From contig CAINMU010000105.1 of the NCBI GenBank assembly GCA_903850885.1, positions 1 through 32,793 on the forward strand: 32,793 bases of DNA, given 5' to 3'. How positions within the stretch are numbered: position 1 is the first letter of the stretch; each line of letters starts with the position of its first letter. Under the pieces are notes generated by a model. It was not told the DNA's origin. It was given only the letters and a program-made list of their open reading frames with translations, and did not search any database. Source of the DNA: an uncultured Opitutia bacterium. GTDB taxonomy: Bacteria > Verrucomicrobiota > Verrucomicrobiia > Opitutales > UBA953. Positions 7,508 to 15,862 of the stretch are shown piece after piece. The position numbers and the translations under genes are program-made.

Positions 7508-8914
7508 TTAACGCTGAGCTCCCGCATCCGGCCGGGCTCCACCCAAGGCTTTGACCAAATCCACCTGGGCTCCGAGGCGATCCAACAGGACGCGCGCAAT
7601 CGCTACTCTTGATTCAGCCATCACCCGACGGGCGACCAGAAATTCCGCCGGCGAAGCTTGGCCGAGACCTTTACGTTCTTCGGCGATCCGATAGGCCTCG
7701 TCTGAAGCAAGCAAACGGCGCCGACCCGCTTCCGCAGCGACATCCGTTTCTCTTACGTCCACTAGGGCATCGCGCACTTCACGGAACGCATTAAGTACCG
7801 CTTTTTCATAAGCAGCAGCGGCCTGATGTTGAATCGCCACGGCCGCCTCGACGCGAGCGCCAGTGCGACCGAAATCAAAAATGGGTACGCTGGCGTTCAA
7901 GCCGAATTGCGACGTGCCATTCCCGGTAGAAAAAAGCGAAGAAAGTTCACGGCTTTCAACGCCCAATGCGCCCGTCAGGGAGAAGGTCGGGAAGTAAGCG
8001 GCCTTAACGTAGCCGATCCGGGCGTTCGCTGACACTAAGGATTGTTCTGCGGCGACGACATCAGGGCGCTGGCGCAAGAGCTCCGACGGCAAGCCAACAG
8101 CAGGCGCGGCAGGCGTGACCAGCGAATTTAATGGGCGTACGGTTAAGACCATCCCCGGTTGACCGACCAAGAAACCCAGCAGGTGTTCCGCTTGGGCCCG
8201 AGCCCGCCGGGTATCCGACAAAGCGGCGATTGCGGCCGAGCGGGCCACCTCCGCCTGCGCGCGATCATGGGCGCTGGCCGCCCCGACTTTGATCCGCTCT
8301 TCGGTGATCCGATATTCTTCGTCGCGGATATTTTTGATTTCTTCCGCCGCGGCGAGTTGGATATCGCTCGCCCGAACTAAGGCGTAGGTTCGCACCACCG
8401 AAGCCGTCAACGCCAGCTCCACTTGCAAACGTGCTTCGCTGACGCTTAAGAGTTGCGCCCGGGCGGCCTCAGAAGCGCGACGTAACTTGCCCCAGAAATC
8501 CAATTCGAAAGCCGTCGAGAGCCCGCCGCTATAAGAAGTCCGGTCACGGCCAGCAAAAGAAGTAATCGGCGAATAACCGTTATTGCTCACGGTATTTCGG
8601 CTTACACCCGCCCCCGCGTTCACCTGCGGCAACATAGCGCCGACGACTTCACTGAGACCGGCCGAAGCTTCTTCAACCCGGGCCACGGCAATCCGCAGAT
8701 CCGTATTGGCCTTCAAAGCGTCCGCCACCAAGGCATCTAATTCGGTATCATGGAAACCCTTCCACCAATCGGCCAGGACGGGCTGCCCCGTCGTCGCTTT
8801 ATTTTCAGGATAGGCCGTGAGCTCCGGCAACTTCGGCCGTTCGTAATCAGGCCCGACCGCGCAGGCGCAAAGCAACAGCGAGCAAATCGAACCGGCAAGG
8901 ATGAGGTTTCTCAT
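7508..8914 (-). CDS. Outer-membrane efflux lipoprotein (NodT/OprM family)
   Basis: A 468-residue TolC-like outer-membrane factor. It has a lipoprotein signal peptide with the acylated Cys18 in LLLCAC followed by AVGPDYERP, the hallmark of NodT-type factors. Two OEP repeats follow: the first contains DWWKGFHDTELDALVADAL and a long helical hairpin, the second RPDVVAAEQSLVSANARIGYVKAAYFPTFSL and the final hairpin VLNAFREVRDALV. It forms the periplasm-spanning exit duct for the adjacent RND pump. Its ATG overlaps the pump stop codon as ATGA (8911-8914), so it is translationally coupled as the third gene of the adaptor-pump-duct operon. The coding frame is intact, although the pump gene before it is frameshifted. 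Confidence 0.95.
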   Translation of the reverse strand: MRNLILAGSICSLLLCACAVGPDYERPKLPELTAYPENKATTGQPVLADWWKGFHDTELDALVADALKANTDLRIAVARVEEASAGLSEVVGAMLPQVNAGAGVSRNTVSNNGYSPITSFAGRDRTSYSGGLSTAFELDFWGKLRRASEAARAQLLSVSEARLQVELALTASVVRTYALVRASDIQLAAAEEIKNIRDEEYRITEERIKVGAASAHDRAQAEVARSAAIAALSDTRRARAQAEHLLGFLVGQPGMVLTVRPLNSLVTPAAPAVGLPSELLRQRPDVVAAEQSLVSANARIGYVKAAYFPTFSLTGALGVESRELSSLFSTGNGTSQFGLNASVPIFDFGRTGARVEAAVAIQHQAAAAYEKAVLNAFREVRDALVDVRETDVAAEAGRRRLLASDEAYRIAEERKGLGQASPAEFLVARRVMAESRVAIARVLLDRLGAQVDLVKALGGARPDAGAQR

Positions 8915-11900
8915 GCGCGGGGTTCCTTCCGGTCACCCGTAAGGACTTTGAAGAAAAGCGGAATGAAGAGTGTAGCCACAAAGGTATCAAAGAGCATGCC
9001 GCCAAAAACCCCCGTTCCCATGGAGCGGCGGGCACCGGCACCGGCGCCGGCAGCCAGAACCAACGGCACCACCCCGAGTACGAAGGCCATCGAGGTCATG
9101 ACCAGCGGACGGAATCGGATGCGCGCCGCTTCAACAGCCGCTTCCGCCGCCGACTTGCCAGCATCACGTGCTTTGACGGCGAATGCGACAATCAGAATCG
9201 CATTCTTGGCCGCCAAGCCGATGAGCGTCACAAGGCCAATCTGGAAATAAATATCGTTCGAGCCGCCGCGCACGAAGATCGCGACCAGCGCACCGAGCAG
9301 TGCGAACGGAACGGTGAGGATGACGCCCACGGGCAGCGACCATTTCTCATACAAGGCCGCCAGGATGAGAAAGACCATCAGCAGCGCCATCGAGAACGCC
9401 GGGATAGCTGAGCTGGCCGAACGTTTCTCCTGCAAAGCCTGGGCGGTCCAATCGAGTTCATAGCCGGGAGGAAGATTCTCCGCGGCGATTTCCTCGACGA
9501 TGCGCAAGGCCTCACTCGAACTTACTCCCGGAACGCTGCCGCCGATGACACGAGCGGCCACGAAACCTTGGTAACGCTCAATCTGATCGGGACCATAACT
9601 CTCACGAACGGTCACGAGCGAAGTCAGGGGCACCATCGAGCCATCACGGTCACGGACATGGACGCGACCGACGTCCTTGAGGGCCATGCGGTCAGAGGGC
9701 TCTGATTGCATAAGCACGCGGTAAGTACGGCCGGCGCGGGTGAAGTCGTTAACGTAGACCGAACCAATCGTGGTTTGAAGTGCGTCGTAAATTTCCGGCA
9801 GAGGTATCCCGAGGTCGCAGCGCGCACCTGGTCGACGTCCGCAGCGTATTGCGGCACGGTTGTGCGATAGAAGGTATTGATGCCCGTAAGTTTACTGTTC
9901 TGACGCAGGGCGGCCAAGAGTCCGTCAAGTACCTTACCGAGTTTGGCGGGATCGTCATCGTCTCGGGCCTGAAGGTAGAATTCGAAACCGCCGGCGGATC
10001 CGATACCGCGGATGGGCGGAGGATTCACGACGAAACAAAAGCCCTTGCGGGACTTAGCCACGGCACCAGTGAGCATGCCGCTGAGTTCTTCGGCGCTATA
10101 CTTGCGCTGATCCCAAGGGATGAGCGGGATGAAGATCGTACCCGCGTTGGTCTTTTCGCCGCCGCCAATCAGGTCGAACCCGCTGATGGCGAAAGCATGA
10201 AACACTTCGCTCTTAGGCGCCGGCGTGGCCATGATTTCCGGGACGATCTCCGCCATGTAAGCACGCGTGCGCGAAACGCTCGCGCCGTCGGGCAACGAAA
10301 CCACGCCGAGAACATACCCTTGGTCTTCGGAGGGAATAAAACCCCGAGGAATCGTGCGAATCAGCAAAACGTTAGCGGCGAGGATTGCGACGAAGATTCC
10401 CAGCGCGGCCTTCGGGTGGTCGAGCAACCAGCGCACGGTGCGCCCGTGCCAGGCGGCGACGGCATTGAAACGGGCTTCGAACCAGCGAAGAAAGCGGTTA
10501 CTGTGCGGGGCTTCGGCATCCCGCGGACGCAGGATGAGGGCGCAAAGAGCGGGCGTAAGGGTCAAGGCGACAAAACCCGAAATCACGACCGCGACGGCGA
10601 CCGTGATGGCGAACTGACGATAAAGAGCACCGGCAATACCGCCCAGGAAAGCAACCGGCACGAAAACCGATACCAGCACGAGCACAATCGCGATAATTGC
10701 GCCGCCCACTTCGCGCACGGAAGCAATGGCGGCGTCGAACGGCGACATGCCCTTCTCATGCATGAGTCGTTCGACGTTCTCCAACATCACGATTGCGTCG
10801 TCCACGACGATACCAATCGCGATCACCATGGCGAAGAGCGTCAGCGTGTTGATCCCAAAGCCGAAAAGCCACAGGCCGGCGAAGGTGCCGATCAGTGATA
10901 CCGGTACGGCCAACATCGGGATCAACGTCGCCCGCCAACTGCCCAAGAAGAGGAAAACAACCAGCACAACCAGGATGCCTGCCTCGAAGAGCGTATGCTC
11001 GACTTCGCTGATGGAGGCTTTGACGAAACGAGTCGTATCAAATGGGATTTCGTAATCCACGCCGGCCGGGAAACGCTTCGAAAGCAGGGCTACCTTGGCT
11101 TTCACGGCATCGGCAACGTCTAAAGCATTCGCACCCGGAGCGAGGAAGATACGGATCCCGACGGCAGTCTGGCCGTCGAGGGTCGCCTGCTGTTCGTAAC
11201 TCTGGGCGCCGAGTTCAAGCCGGGCCACGTCACGCAGACGCAACGTGCCCGCCGGGCCACCGGAGCGGATGATGATTTCGCCGAATTCCTCTGGCGTCGA
11301 AAGACGTCCGGCGGTGATGATCGGAATCGAGAAAGCTTGTCCTTCGGGCGTCGGCTCTTGGCCAAGTCGCCCAGCCGCATACTGGTTATTGGTCGCGCGG
11401 ATGGCTTTCGTGACGTCACCCGTGGTCACGCCGAGGCGCGACATCTTGTCGGGTTGTAGCCAGACCCGCATCGAGTAATCGCGGGCGCCGAAGACACCCG
11501 CATCACCGACGCCCGGGACGCGTTTGATTTCGTCGACGAGATTGATGGTGGCGTAATTGCTAAGGTAGATGGAGTCGCGCGTGCCATCCCGGGAGATGAC
11601 CGACATCGCCATGAGGATGTCGTTGGAGCGCTTTTTGACGATGACACCCAGTCGACGGGCGTCGTCGGGCAGGCGCGATTCCGCAATCTTCACGCGATTC
11701 GTTAGATTAATAATACAGAGGTCAGGGTCGGCACCCGGCTCGAAAGTGACGCTGATGGTTAGCAGCCCGGTCGACGACGCGTTGGAAGAATAATACAGGA
11801 GGTTGTCGGTACCGTTGATCTCTTCTTCAATCGGCGCAGCAACGGTCTTAATCAGCGTCTCAGCGGAGGCACCGAGGTATGACACGGTGATCGTGGCGAC

Positions 11901-12026
11901 AGGCGGCGCGATTTGAGGATATTGCGCGACGGGCAAGACCTTGAAGGCGAGCAAACCCGCTAACACAATAACCAGCGAAAGGACGGACGCGAAAATGGGC
12001 CGCCGGACGAAAAATTCCCAGGACAT
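8911..12026 (-). pseudogene. RND multidrug efflux pump (AcrB/MexB, HAE-1 type), interrupted by a one-base frameshift
   Basis: Two overlapping frames encode one inner-membrane proton-driven pump. The upstream frame (12026-9624, 800 codons) gives the N-terminus MSWEFFVRRPIFASVLSLV, the first porter domain, and TM4 with the paired aspartates in GIVVDDAIVMLENV. It runs to VPQYAADVDQVRAAT, then turns into nonsense. Correct protein (IPLPEIYDALQTTIGSVYVN, then DFTRAGRTYRVLMQSEPSDR) resumes in the next frame, which ends at 8911 and includes the TM10 Lys in LAAKNAILIV. Restoring one C at 9813-9814 gives a single 1038-residue protein, the normal length for the family. No other lesion is seen and the flanking operon genes are intact. 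The cause is therefore either a very recent inactivation or a sequence error. The start lies 9 bp after the adaptor gene. Confidence 0.9.
9813..9814 (-). other. Frameshift site: one base missing from a C-run in the RND pump gene
   Basis: On the minus strand the sequence reads GCG ACC TCG GGA where the family pattern wants GCG ACC CTC GGG ATA (A-T-L-G-I). Two Cs are present where three are expected. The reading frame on each side matches the AcrB family right up to this point. Confidence 0.85.
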
Positions 12027-12035
12027 CGCGGTGCT

Positions 12036-13169
12036 TTACTTGGCGGTAGGGGCGGCGACGACGGCCGGACGCGGCACGACCGGTGCGCCGGGTCGGACTT
12101 TCTGGAGATTATCCGTGACCAGACGATCGCCGGATTTGAGCCCGCTGAGAATCACCGCCGTGGGTCCGTTGATCTCGTCGACGACGACCGGTGCCATGAC
12201 GGCGAGGTTCTTGTCGTCGGCGAGCCAGACGAAACGTCCTTGGGTCGATTGCATCAAGGCCGCGGCGGGAATGACGAAGCCAGCGGGAAGCGTGCGGCCG
12301 CGCACGCGGACGCGCACATACTGACCCGGAAGCAATACGGCCTGAGGATTAGGGAATTCGGCCCGCATCTGGACCGTACCCAGTCGCGATTCGATCTGGG
12401 CGGCGACGAAATTGACTTTGCCGGGCTGCGCGTAGACCGAACCGTCAGGCAATAAGACCTCCACGCCAGCCGCAGCCGCCTGAGATCCTTGAGAAAGAAA
12501 AAGGCGGGCGTATTGCTGCTCGGAAAGTCCGAACCGCACCCAAACCTGCTCACGCTGTACCACCGTCGTGAGAAGGCTATCGGCTCCCGGAGAAACCAGC
12601 GAGCCTTCCGAACGATTCAGGCGACCGGTAAAACCCGCGATCGGTGCGCGCACTTCACAGTAGGAAAGATCCAGCTGCGCGGCATGTAATTTTGCGTCCG
12701 CCACATCCCGAGCGCCCCGGGCGGCGGCCGCGGCGGCCTTCGCATCGGCCGCTTCTTTTTTACTCGCCGCATTTTTCTTCAATAACGCCGCTTGTCGTAC
12801 CGACTCCGCTTCGGCTTGTTCAAAGCGCGCCTGCTCTTGCGAGAGTTGGGCGGCCGCTAATGAGAGGGCCACGGCATAAGGGGCCGGATCAATCCGGAAA
12901 AGCAGGTCACCCGCCTTGACGGAGGCACCCTCTTGATAAGATTGCGCCAAAAGGATACCGGTCACGCGGGCGCGTACCTCGACTTCCCGGGTGCCCTCGA
13001 CTTGGGCCGTTAACTCAACCACCTGGGGGACTGGGGCCGAGGTTAGGACCTGCAAATTAACCATGGGCGCGGACATGACCGGGGGCGTCGCCGGCTTACA
13101 TCCCGCGGCCAAGGCTAAAGCCATGACCCAGAAAAGAGACTCGACCACGCGGGTTTTACATACAGACAT
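12036..13169 (-). CDS. RND efflux periplasmic adaptor (membrane fusion lipoprotein, AcrA/MexA type)
   Basis: A 377-residue periplasmic adaptor. MSVCKTRVVESLFWVMALALAAGC is a lipoprotein signal peptide with the acylated Cys after Gly. The biotinyl-lipoyl-like half motifs are VEVRARVTGILLAQSYQEGASVKAGDLLFRIDPAPY and LSYCEVRAPIAGFTGRLNRSEGSLVSPG. Between them lies an Ala/Glu/Lys-rich coiled-coil hairpin (AQLSQEQARFEQAEAESVRQ onwards). The beta-barrel and membrane-proximal domains end with KSGDRLVTDNLQKVRPGAPV. It links the pump to the outer-membrane duct. The frame is open for 128 more codons upstream, but that stretch is antisense to the TetR gene, so the start at 13169 just before the lipoprotein signal is chosen. 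The start codon lies inside the palindromic operator at 13155-13178. Confidence 0.94.
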   Translation of the reverse strand: MSVCKTRVVESLFWVMALALAAGCKPATPPVMSAPMVNLQVLTSAPVPQVVELTAQVEGTREVEVRARVTGILLAQSYQEGASVKAGDLLFRIDPAPYAVALSLAAAQLSQEQARFEQAEAESVRQAALLKKNAASKKEAADAKAAAAAARGARDVADAKLHAAQLDLSYCEVRAPIAGFTGRLNRSEGSLVSPGADSLLTTVVQREQVWVRFGLSEQQYARLFLSQGSQAAAAGVEVLLPDGSVYAQPGKVNFVAAQIESRLGTVQMRAEFPNPQAVLLPGQYVRVRVRGRTLPAGFVIPAAALMQSTQGRFVWLADDKNLAVMAPVVVDEINGPTAVILSGLKSGDRLVTDNLQKVRPGAPVVPRPAVVAAPTAK

Positions 13170-13178
13170 GTATGTAAA
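13155..13178. promoter_or_regulatory. AcrR/TetR-type palindromic operator between the repressor and efflux operon
   Basis: A perfect 10-bp inverted repeat (TTTACATACA at 13155-13164, TGTATGTAAA at 13169-13178) is separated by GACA. The TACATACA/TGTATGTA half-sites resemble the known E. coli AcrR operator, although the spacing here is shorter. It covers the adaptor start codon and lies 15 bp before the repressor start. A TATTTA box at 13181-13186 could serve as a -10 for a near-leaderless repressor transcript. Binding would block both directions. Confidence 0.8.
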
Positions 13179-13193
13179 GGTATTTATCCCCCT

Positions 13194-13856
13194 ATGGCTC
13201 GCAAGACGAAAGCGGAGGCTGCACTCACTAAAGATAGAATTGTCACCTGCGCCCGACAGGTCTTTGCCCGAGATGGCGTCACCAATACCTCGCTCGAAGA
13301 GGTCGCCCGCGTGGCCGGCGTGACCCGCGGGGCGGTCTACTGGCACTTTCGCAACAAGGCCGATCTCTTCATGGCCGTCCGCTCGCAGACTGGCCTCCTT
13401 ATTCAACTGGGAGAGGCCCAAGGCGGCGACCCCCTGCAACGGCTGGAAAACGGCCTCCTCGAAGCGCTCCAGCGACTCAGCGATGAAACCGCGGCGCAGG
13501 AAACCTACGAAGTCATGCTCTGGAAATGCGAGTACGTGGGTGAGTTCGCCCAAGTGCGCGACGACCTGCTCAGCTCCGGCAACCTCTTCCTGGGCGATGC
13601 GGAAGCGCTTTATCGCGAAGCCCTTGCCGCTGGCATCGTCGCCGCCGACCTCGACCCGAAGACCGCAGCCCTGGCCACCTTTTGTTTTTACGCGGGGATA
13701 TTAAAGATATGGCTCGCCGACACCCGGGGCACGATCTTGCGAAAGCGAGCCCAGCAAGCGATCGCGCACCACATCGCCCAACAACGACGGCCATCGCTCG
13801 CCACGACAAGGCAGGTTGACCGGCGGGGGCGGCCGGCCAAAGATTCCTCACCGTGA
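13194..13856 (+). CDS. TetR-family repressor of the efflux operon (AcrR/TtgR type)
   Basis: A 220-residue regulator. The N-terminus MARKTKAEAALTKDRI closely resembles AcrR, and the helix-turn-helix VTNTSLEEVARVAGVTRGAVYWHFRNKADLF is the canonical TetR DNA-binding domain (about residues 25-58). The C-terminal ligand-binding half includes the AcrR-like 'E-V-M-L-W-K-C-E-Y-V-G-E' stretch and a membrane-like helix FCFYAGILKIWL. It is divergent from the adaptor gene with only 24 bp between start codons, which hold the palindromic operator. By analogy with AcrR it should repress itself and the pump genes until a drug-like ligand binds. The C-terminus (STRQVDRRGRPAKDSSP region) is basic and probably disordered. 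The next gene's GTG overlaps its TGA. Confidence 0.94.
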   Translation: MARKTKAEAALTKDRIVTCARQVFARDGVTNTSLEEVARVAGVTRGAVYWHFRNKADLFMAVRSQTGLLIQLGEAQGGDPLQRLENGLLEALQRLSDETAAQETYEVMLWKCEYVGEFAQVRDDLLSSGNLFLGDAEALYREALAAGIVAADLDPKTAALATFCFYAGILKIWLADTRGTILRKRAQQAIAHHIAQQRRPSLATTRQVDRRGRPAKDSSP

Positions 13857-14479
13857 AGGCCCTCCCCTCCCTTCTCTTCGCCTTGCTCGCGATCGTCCAA
13901 ACAGCGCGGGCCGCCGACCCGGACCCGCCGCAGACGCTGCCGATAATCTACGAGCAACCGGGTCCGAACTTCATCCTCCGGATCGACAACCGTCGTTACC
14001 AAGTGCCCAACGAGCTTAAGGAAGCCGTCGCCCGCCTCATGGCTTCAGCCAATTACCCGCGGACGAAATTGATTTACGAGGAATATAAACGGGCCTTGGG
14101 CGAAAAAGCCAAAGCGGACGCTACGCTCAGCAAAGCGGAGCAACAGCTCCAGCGTGCCATCAGCCGGACGGAACGCATCCGCGCGAATTTGGCCGCGCTG
14201 CGTAATCAGCTCATTCTCGCGCGCTCCACTTCACAGATCGAGGTCCGACAGGTCCTGATGTTGCAGGAACAAATTCTCCACGAGACCTCGAACCTGGCCG
14301 CCGCCGAAGCCCAAGAAGACCGCGAGCGCAGCCGCCTCGAAGAGGCCCGGCACGCAAATGAACCCACGATGCAACGCACCGAAAAAGCCAAAGACGATTA
14401 TATCCGCGCCTTGGGCGACTACGAGAAACCGTTCGCCGAAATCCGCGCCCTGGCGATGTCGGCCGGCACGGCGCTCTAA
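13853..14479 (+). CDS. Secreted coiled-coil protein of unknown function, coupled to the TetR gene
   Basis: A 208-residue protein with a clear Sec signal peptide (MKALPSLLFALLAIVQTARA|AD). A short Pro-rich stretch and a small domain (FILRIDNRRYQVPNELKEAVARLM) follow. From about residue 75 to 185 there is an almost continuous charged heptad-like region (ADATLSKAEQQLQRAISRTE, LMLQEQILHETSNLAAAEA, EDRERSRLEEARHANE) that should form a long periplasmic coiled coil. No family is recognised. It starts with GTG whose last two bases lie in the repressor stop (GTGA overlap), so it is translated with the repressor and probably shares its regulation. A role beside the efflux pump, for example in envelope stress, is only a guess from position. 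Confidence 0.8.
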   Translation: MKALPSLLFALLAIVQTARAADPDPPQTLPIIYEQPGPNFILRIDNRRYQVPNELKEAVARLMASANYPRTKLIYEEYKRALGEKAKADATLSKAEQQLQRAISRTERIRANLAALRNQLILARSTSQIEVRQVLMLQEQILHETSNLAAAEAQEDRERSRLEEARHANEPTMQRTEKAKDDYIRALGDYEKPFAEIRALAMSAGTAL

Positions 14480-14497
14480 ACTTTAGCTAAACTCAAC

Positions 14498-14608
14498 ATG
14501 AAATCCCCTTATCTCCGCCTCATCTTTGGGCTTATGTTTTGCACATCCAGCATCTTCGGCCAAGGCGACCTCTTCGAACCCACCCTTCGTGAAGCGCTGG
14601 GCCGCTGA
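14498..14608 (+). CDS. Tiny secreted ORF or gene remnant
   Basis: A 36-codon ORF starts 18 bp after the coiled-coil gene. It encodes a convincing signal-peptide-like N-terminus (MKSPYLRLIFGLMFCTSSIF, then GQGD) and about 14 further residues. It may be a genuine small exported peptide or the left end of a decayed secreted-protein gene, since the following 50 bp carry no in-frame continuation. No homologue is recognised. Confidence 0.35.
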   Translation: MKSPYLRLIFGLMFCTSSIFGQGDLFEPTLREALGR

Positions 14609-14658
14609 TTTTTCCGCCACCCCGCTTGTAATCGGCAAAGCTCCTTCCAATTTAGTTA

Positions 14659-15366
14659 ATGATGACCCGCAACTTCCGCTACTACGACTTAATCCTCGGC
14701 GCATTCGTGGCGGTGTTACTGTGCTCGAATCTCATTGGACCGGCGAAGGTCGTGCAGCTCGACCTGCCCTTCTTCGGCAAGACGGACTTCGGCGCAGGCA
14801 ACCTTTTCTTCCCGCTCTCCTACATCTTCGGCGACATCCTCACGGAAGTCTACGGCTACGCCCTCGCCCGGCGCGTAATCTGGGCGGGCTTTGGCGCGAT
14901 GCTCTTCGCGACGATCATGACCTGGGTCGTGCTCGCGCTGCCGGCTAGCCCGAACGAACCCTTCAGTGCGCAGCTGCAACCGGCGCTCGTCACGTGCTTC
15001 GGCGGCGGCTGGCGTATCGCCCTCGGCTCAATCATCGCGTTCTTCGTCGGCGACTTCCTCAACTCCTACGTGCTCGCGAAGATGAAGGTACGCATGGGCG
15101 GTAAGCATCCGTGGGCCCGCTTCATCGGATCGACCGTCGTCGGCCAAGGCATTGACAGCCTAATCTTCTACCCGCTCGCCTTCATCGGCATCTGGAGCCC
15201 GCAGACACTTCTCGCCGTGATGTTCGCCAACTGGATTTTTAAGGTGCTGGTCGAGGCGGTCATGACGCCCGTGACGACCATCGTCTGCGCCAAGTTAAAG
15301 GTAGCCGAAGGCGTTGATACCTTCGATACGGATACCGATTTCACGCCCTTCAGCCTCAAAGGCTAA
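14659..15366 (+). CDS. yhhQ: Queuosine precursor transporter (YhhQ / DUF165)
   Basis: A 235-residue inner-membrane protein of the VUT/DUF165 family, which imports queuosine precursors such as preQ0/preQ1 for tRNA modification. The signature is clear: SNLIGPAKVVQLDLPFFG, GNLFFPLSYIFGDILTEVYGY, the helix IIAFFVGDFLNSYVLAKMKV, then FIGSTVVGQGIDSLIFYPLAF and NWIFKVLVEAVMTPVT. Six membrane segments can be drawn. Two adjacent ATGs (14659 and 14662) are possible starts. No preQ1 riboswitch consensus was found in the 50 bp upstream. It follows the coiled-coil and tiny ORFs on the same strand but may have its own promoter. Confidence 0.94.
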   Translation: MMTRNFRYYDLILGAFVAVLLCSNLIGPAKVVQLDLPFFGKTDFGAGNLFFPLSYIFGDILTEVYGYALARRVIWAGFGAMLFATIMTWVVLALPASPNEPFSAQLQPALVTCFGGGWRIALGSIIAFFVGDFLNSYVLAKMKVRMGGKHPWARFIGSTVVGQGIDSLIFYPLAFIGIWSPQTLLAVMFANWIFKVLVEAVMTPVTTIVCAKLKVAEGVDTFDTDTDFTPFSLKG

Positions 15367-15500
15367 CCGTCCCGTAACCCGTTTAGGTGCCCTTTTCGAC
15401 CCCCAATGGGGTTTAATGCGGATTTCTATCTTATTATCCGGGATTTTAGAAGAATCCATTGACACTTTCCCCCCGGACGCACACATCACCCTCAGTCAAT

Positions 15501-15529
15501 TTCACTCAGGTAAGAGCCTCCCTTATAAA
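15501..15529 (+). promoter_or_regulatory. Possible sigma70-like promoter upstream of the hairpin region
   Basis: TTCACT (15501-15506) and TATAAA (15524-15529) are spaced by 17 bp, and transcription would start near 15536, just before four consecutive hairpins. A perfect TTGACA at 15459-15464 has no good -10 at the proper distance. Confidence 0.35.
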
Positions 15530-15535
15530 GGATGC

Positions 15536-15681
15536 AACAGTCGCGAGGGCGACTAACGGAAGAAGAAATAATATTCACCGTACCCGACCCCAGAGCTCCG
15601 TAGCTAGAGCTCTGGTCTTATTTGTTCGGATTTTCCGAAATCCATAACGAGCCGTTCCAACCGAACGGCTCGTCTCATTTT
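15536..15681 (+). ncRNA. Candidate structured small RNA (four consecutive hairpins)
   Basis: The 368 bp between yhhQ and tRNA-Leu contain no convincing protein gene. Four perfect hairpins lie in tandem: 15539-15554 (6-bp stem, loop GAGG), 15590-15615 (9-bp stem CCAGAGCTC/GAGCTCTGG, followed by TCTTATTT), 15628-15643 (6-bp stem, loop TCCG) and 15647-15673 (11-bp stem ACGAGCCGTTC/GAACGGCTCGT, followed by CTCATTTTA). The second and fourth look like terminators. A promoter-like pair lies just upstream. A 23-codon ORF starting at 15532 spans the first hairpin and could instead be a leader peptide. No known RNA family was recognised, and the strand is chosen from the T-runs and promoter. Confidence 0.35.
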
Positions 15682-15734
15682 ACCGGGACGCGCGACCTCG
15701 CCCAGCCGCTGTTAGCATCTTCCCAAAGTCGTCG

Positions 15735-15815
15735 TGCCCAAGACCGGACTCGAACCGGTAAGCCTTTCGGCGGCAGATTTTAAGTCTGATGTGTATACCA
15801 TTCCACCACTTGGGC
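15735..15815 (-). tRNA. tRNA-Leu (anticodon UAA)
   Basis: An 81-nt cloverleaf on the minus strand. The 7-bp acceptor is GCCCAAG/CTTGGGC with discriminator A, the anticodon loop TTAAAAT has UAA at 34-36, and there is a class II variable arm (CCGCCGAAAGG) and a T arm CCGGTTCGAGTCCGG. The 3' CCA is not encoded. It reads UUA (and UUG by wobble). It lies 47 bp after the DUF3147 gene on the same strand. Confidence 0.95.
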
Positions 15816-15862
15816 CGACACCCGCAACGTGCCGCTGTCCGACCAAATGGCAAATGGGAAAA

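Noticed and set aside
9780-10898. 372-codon plus-strand ORF opposite the RND pump
   Set aside because: It lies wholly antisense to strongly conserved pump sequence and reads as low-complexity His/Asp/Arg-rich protein, a GC-rich shadow.
13170-13553. N-terminal extension of the RND adaptor frame (128 codons)
   Set aside because: It is antisense to the TetR gene and has no adaptor-like sequence. The lipoprotein signal peptide begins at 13169.
14609-14658. preQ1 riboswitch upstream of yhhQ
   Set aside because: The transporter family made this plausible, but no conserved preQ1-I or II sequence or pseudoknot pattern can be seen.
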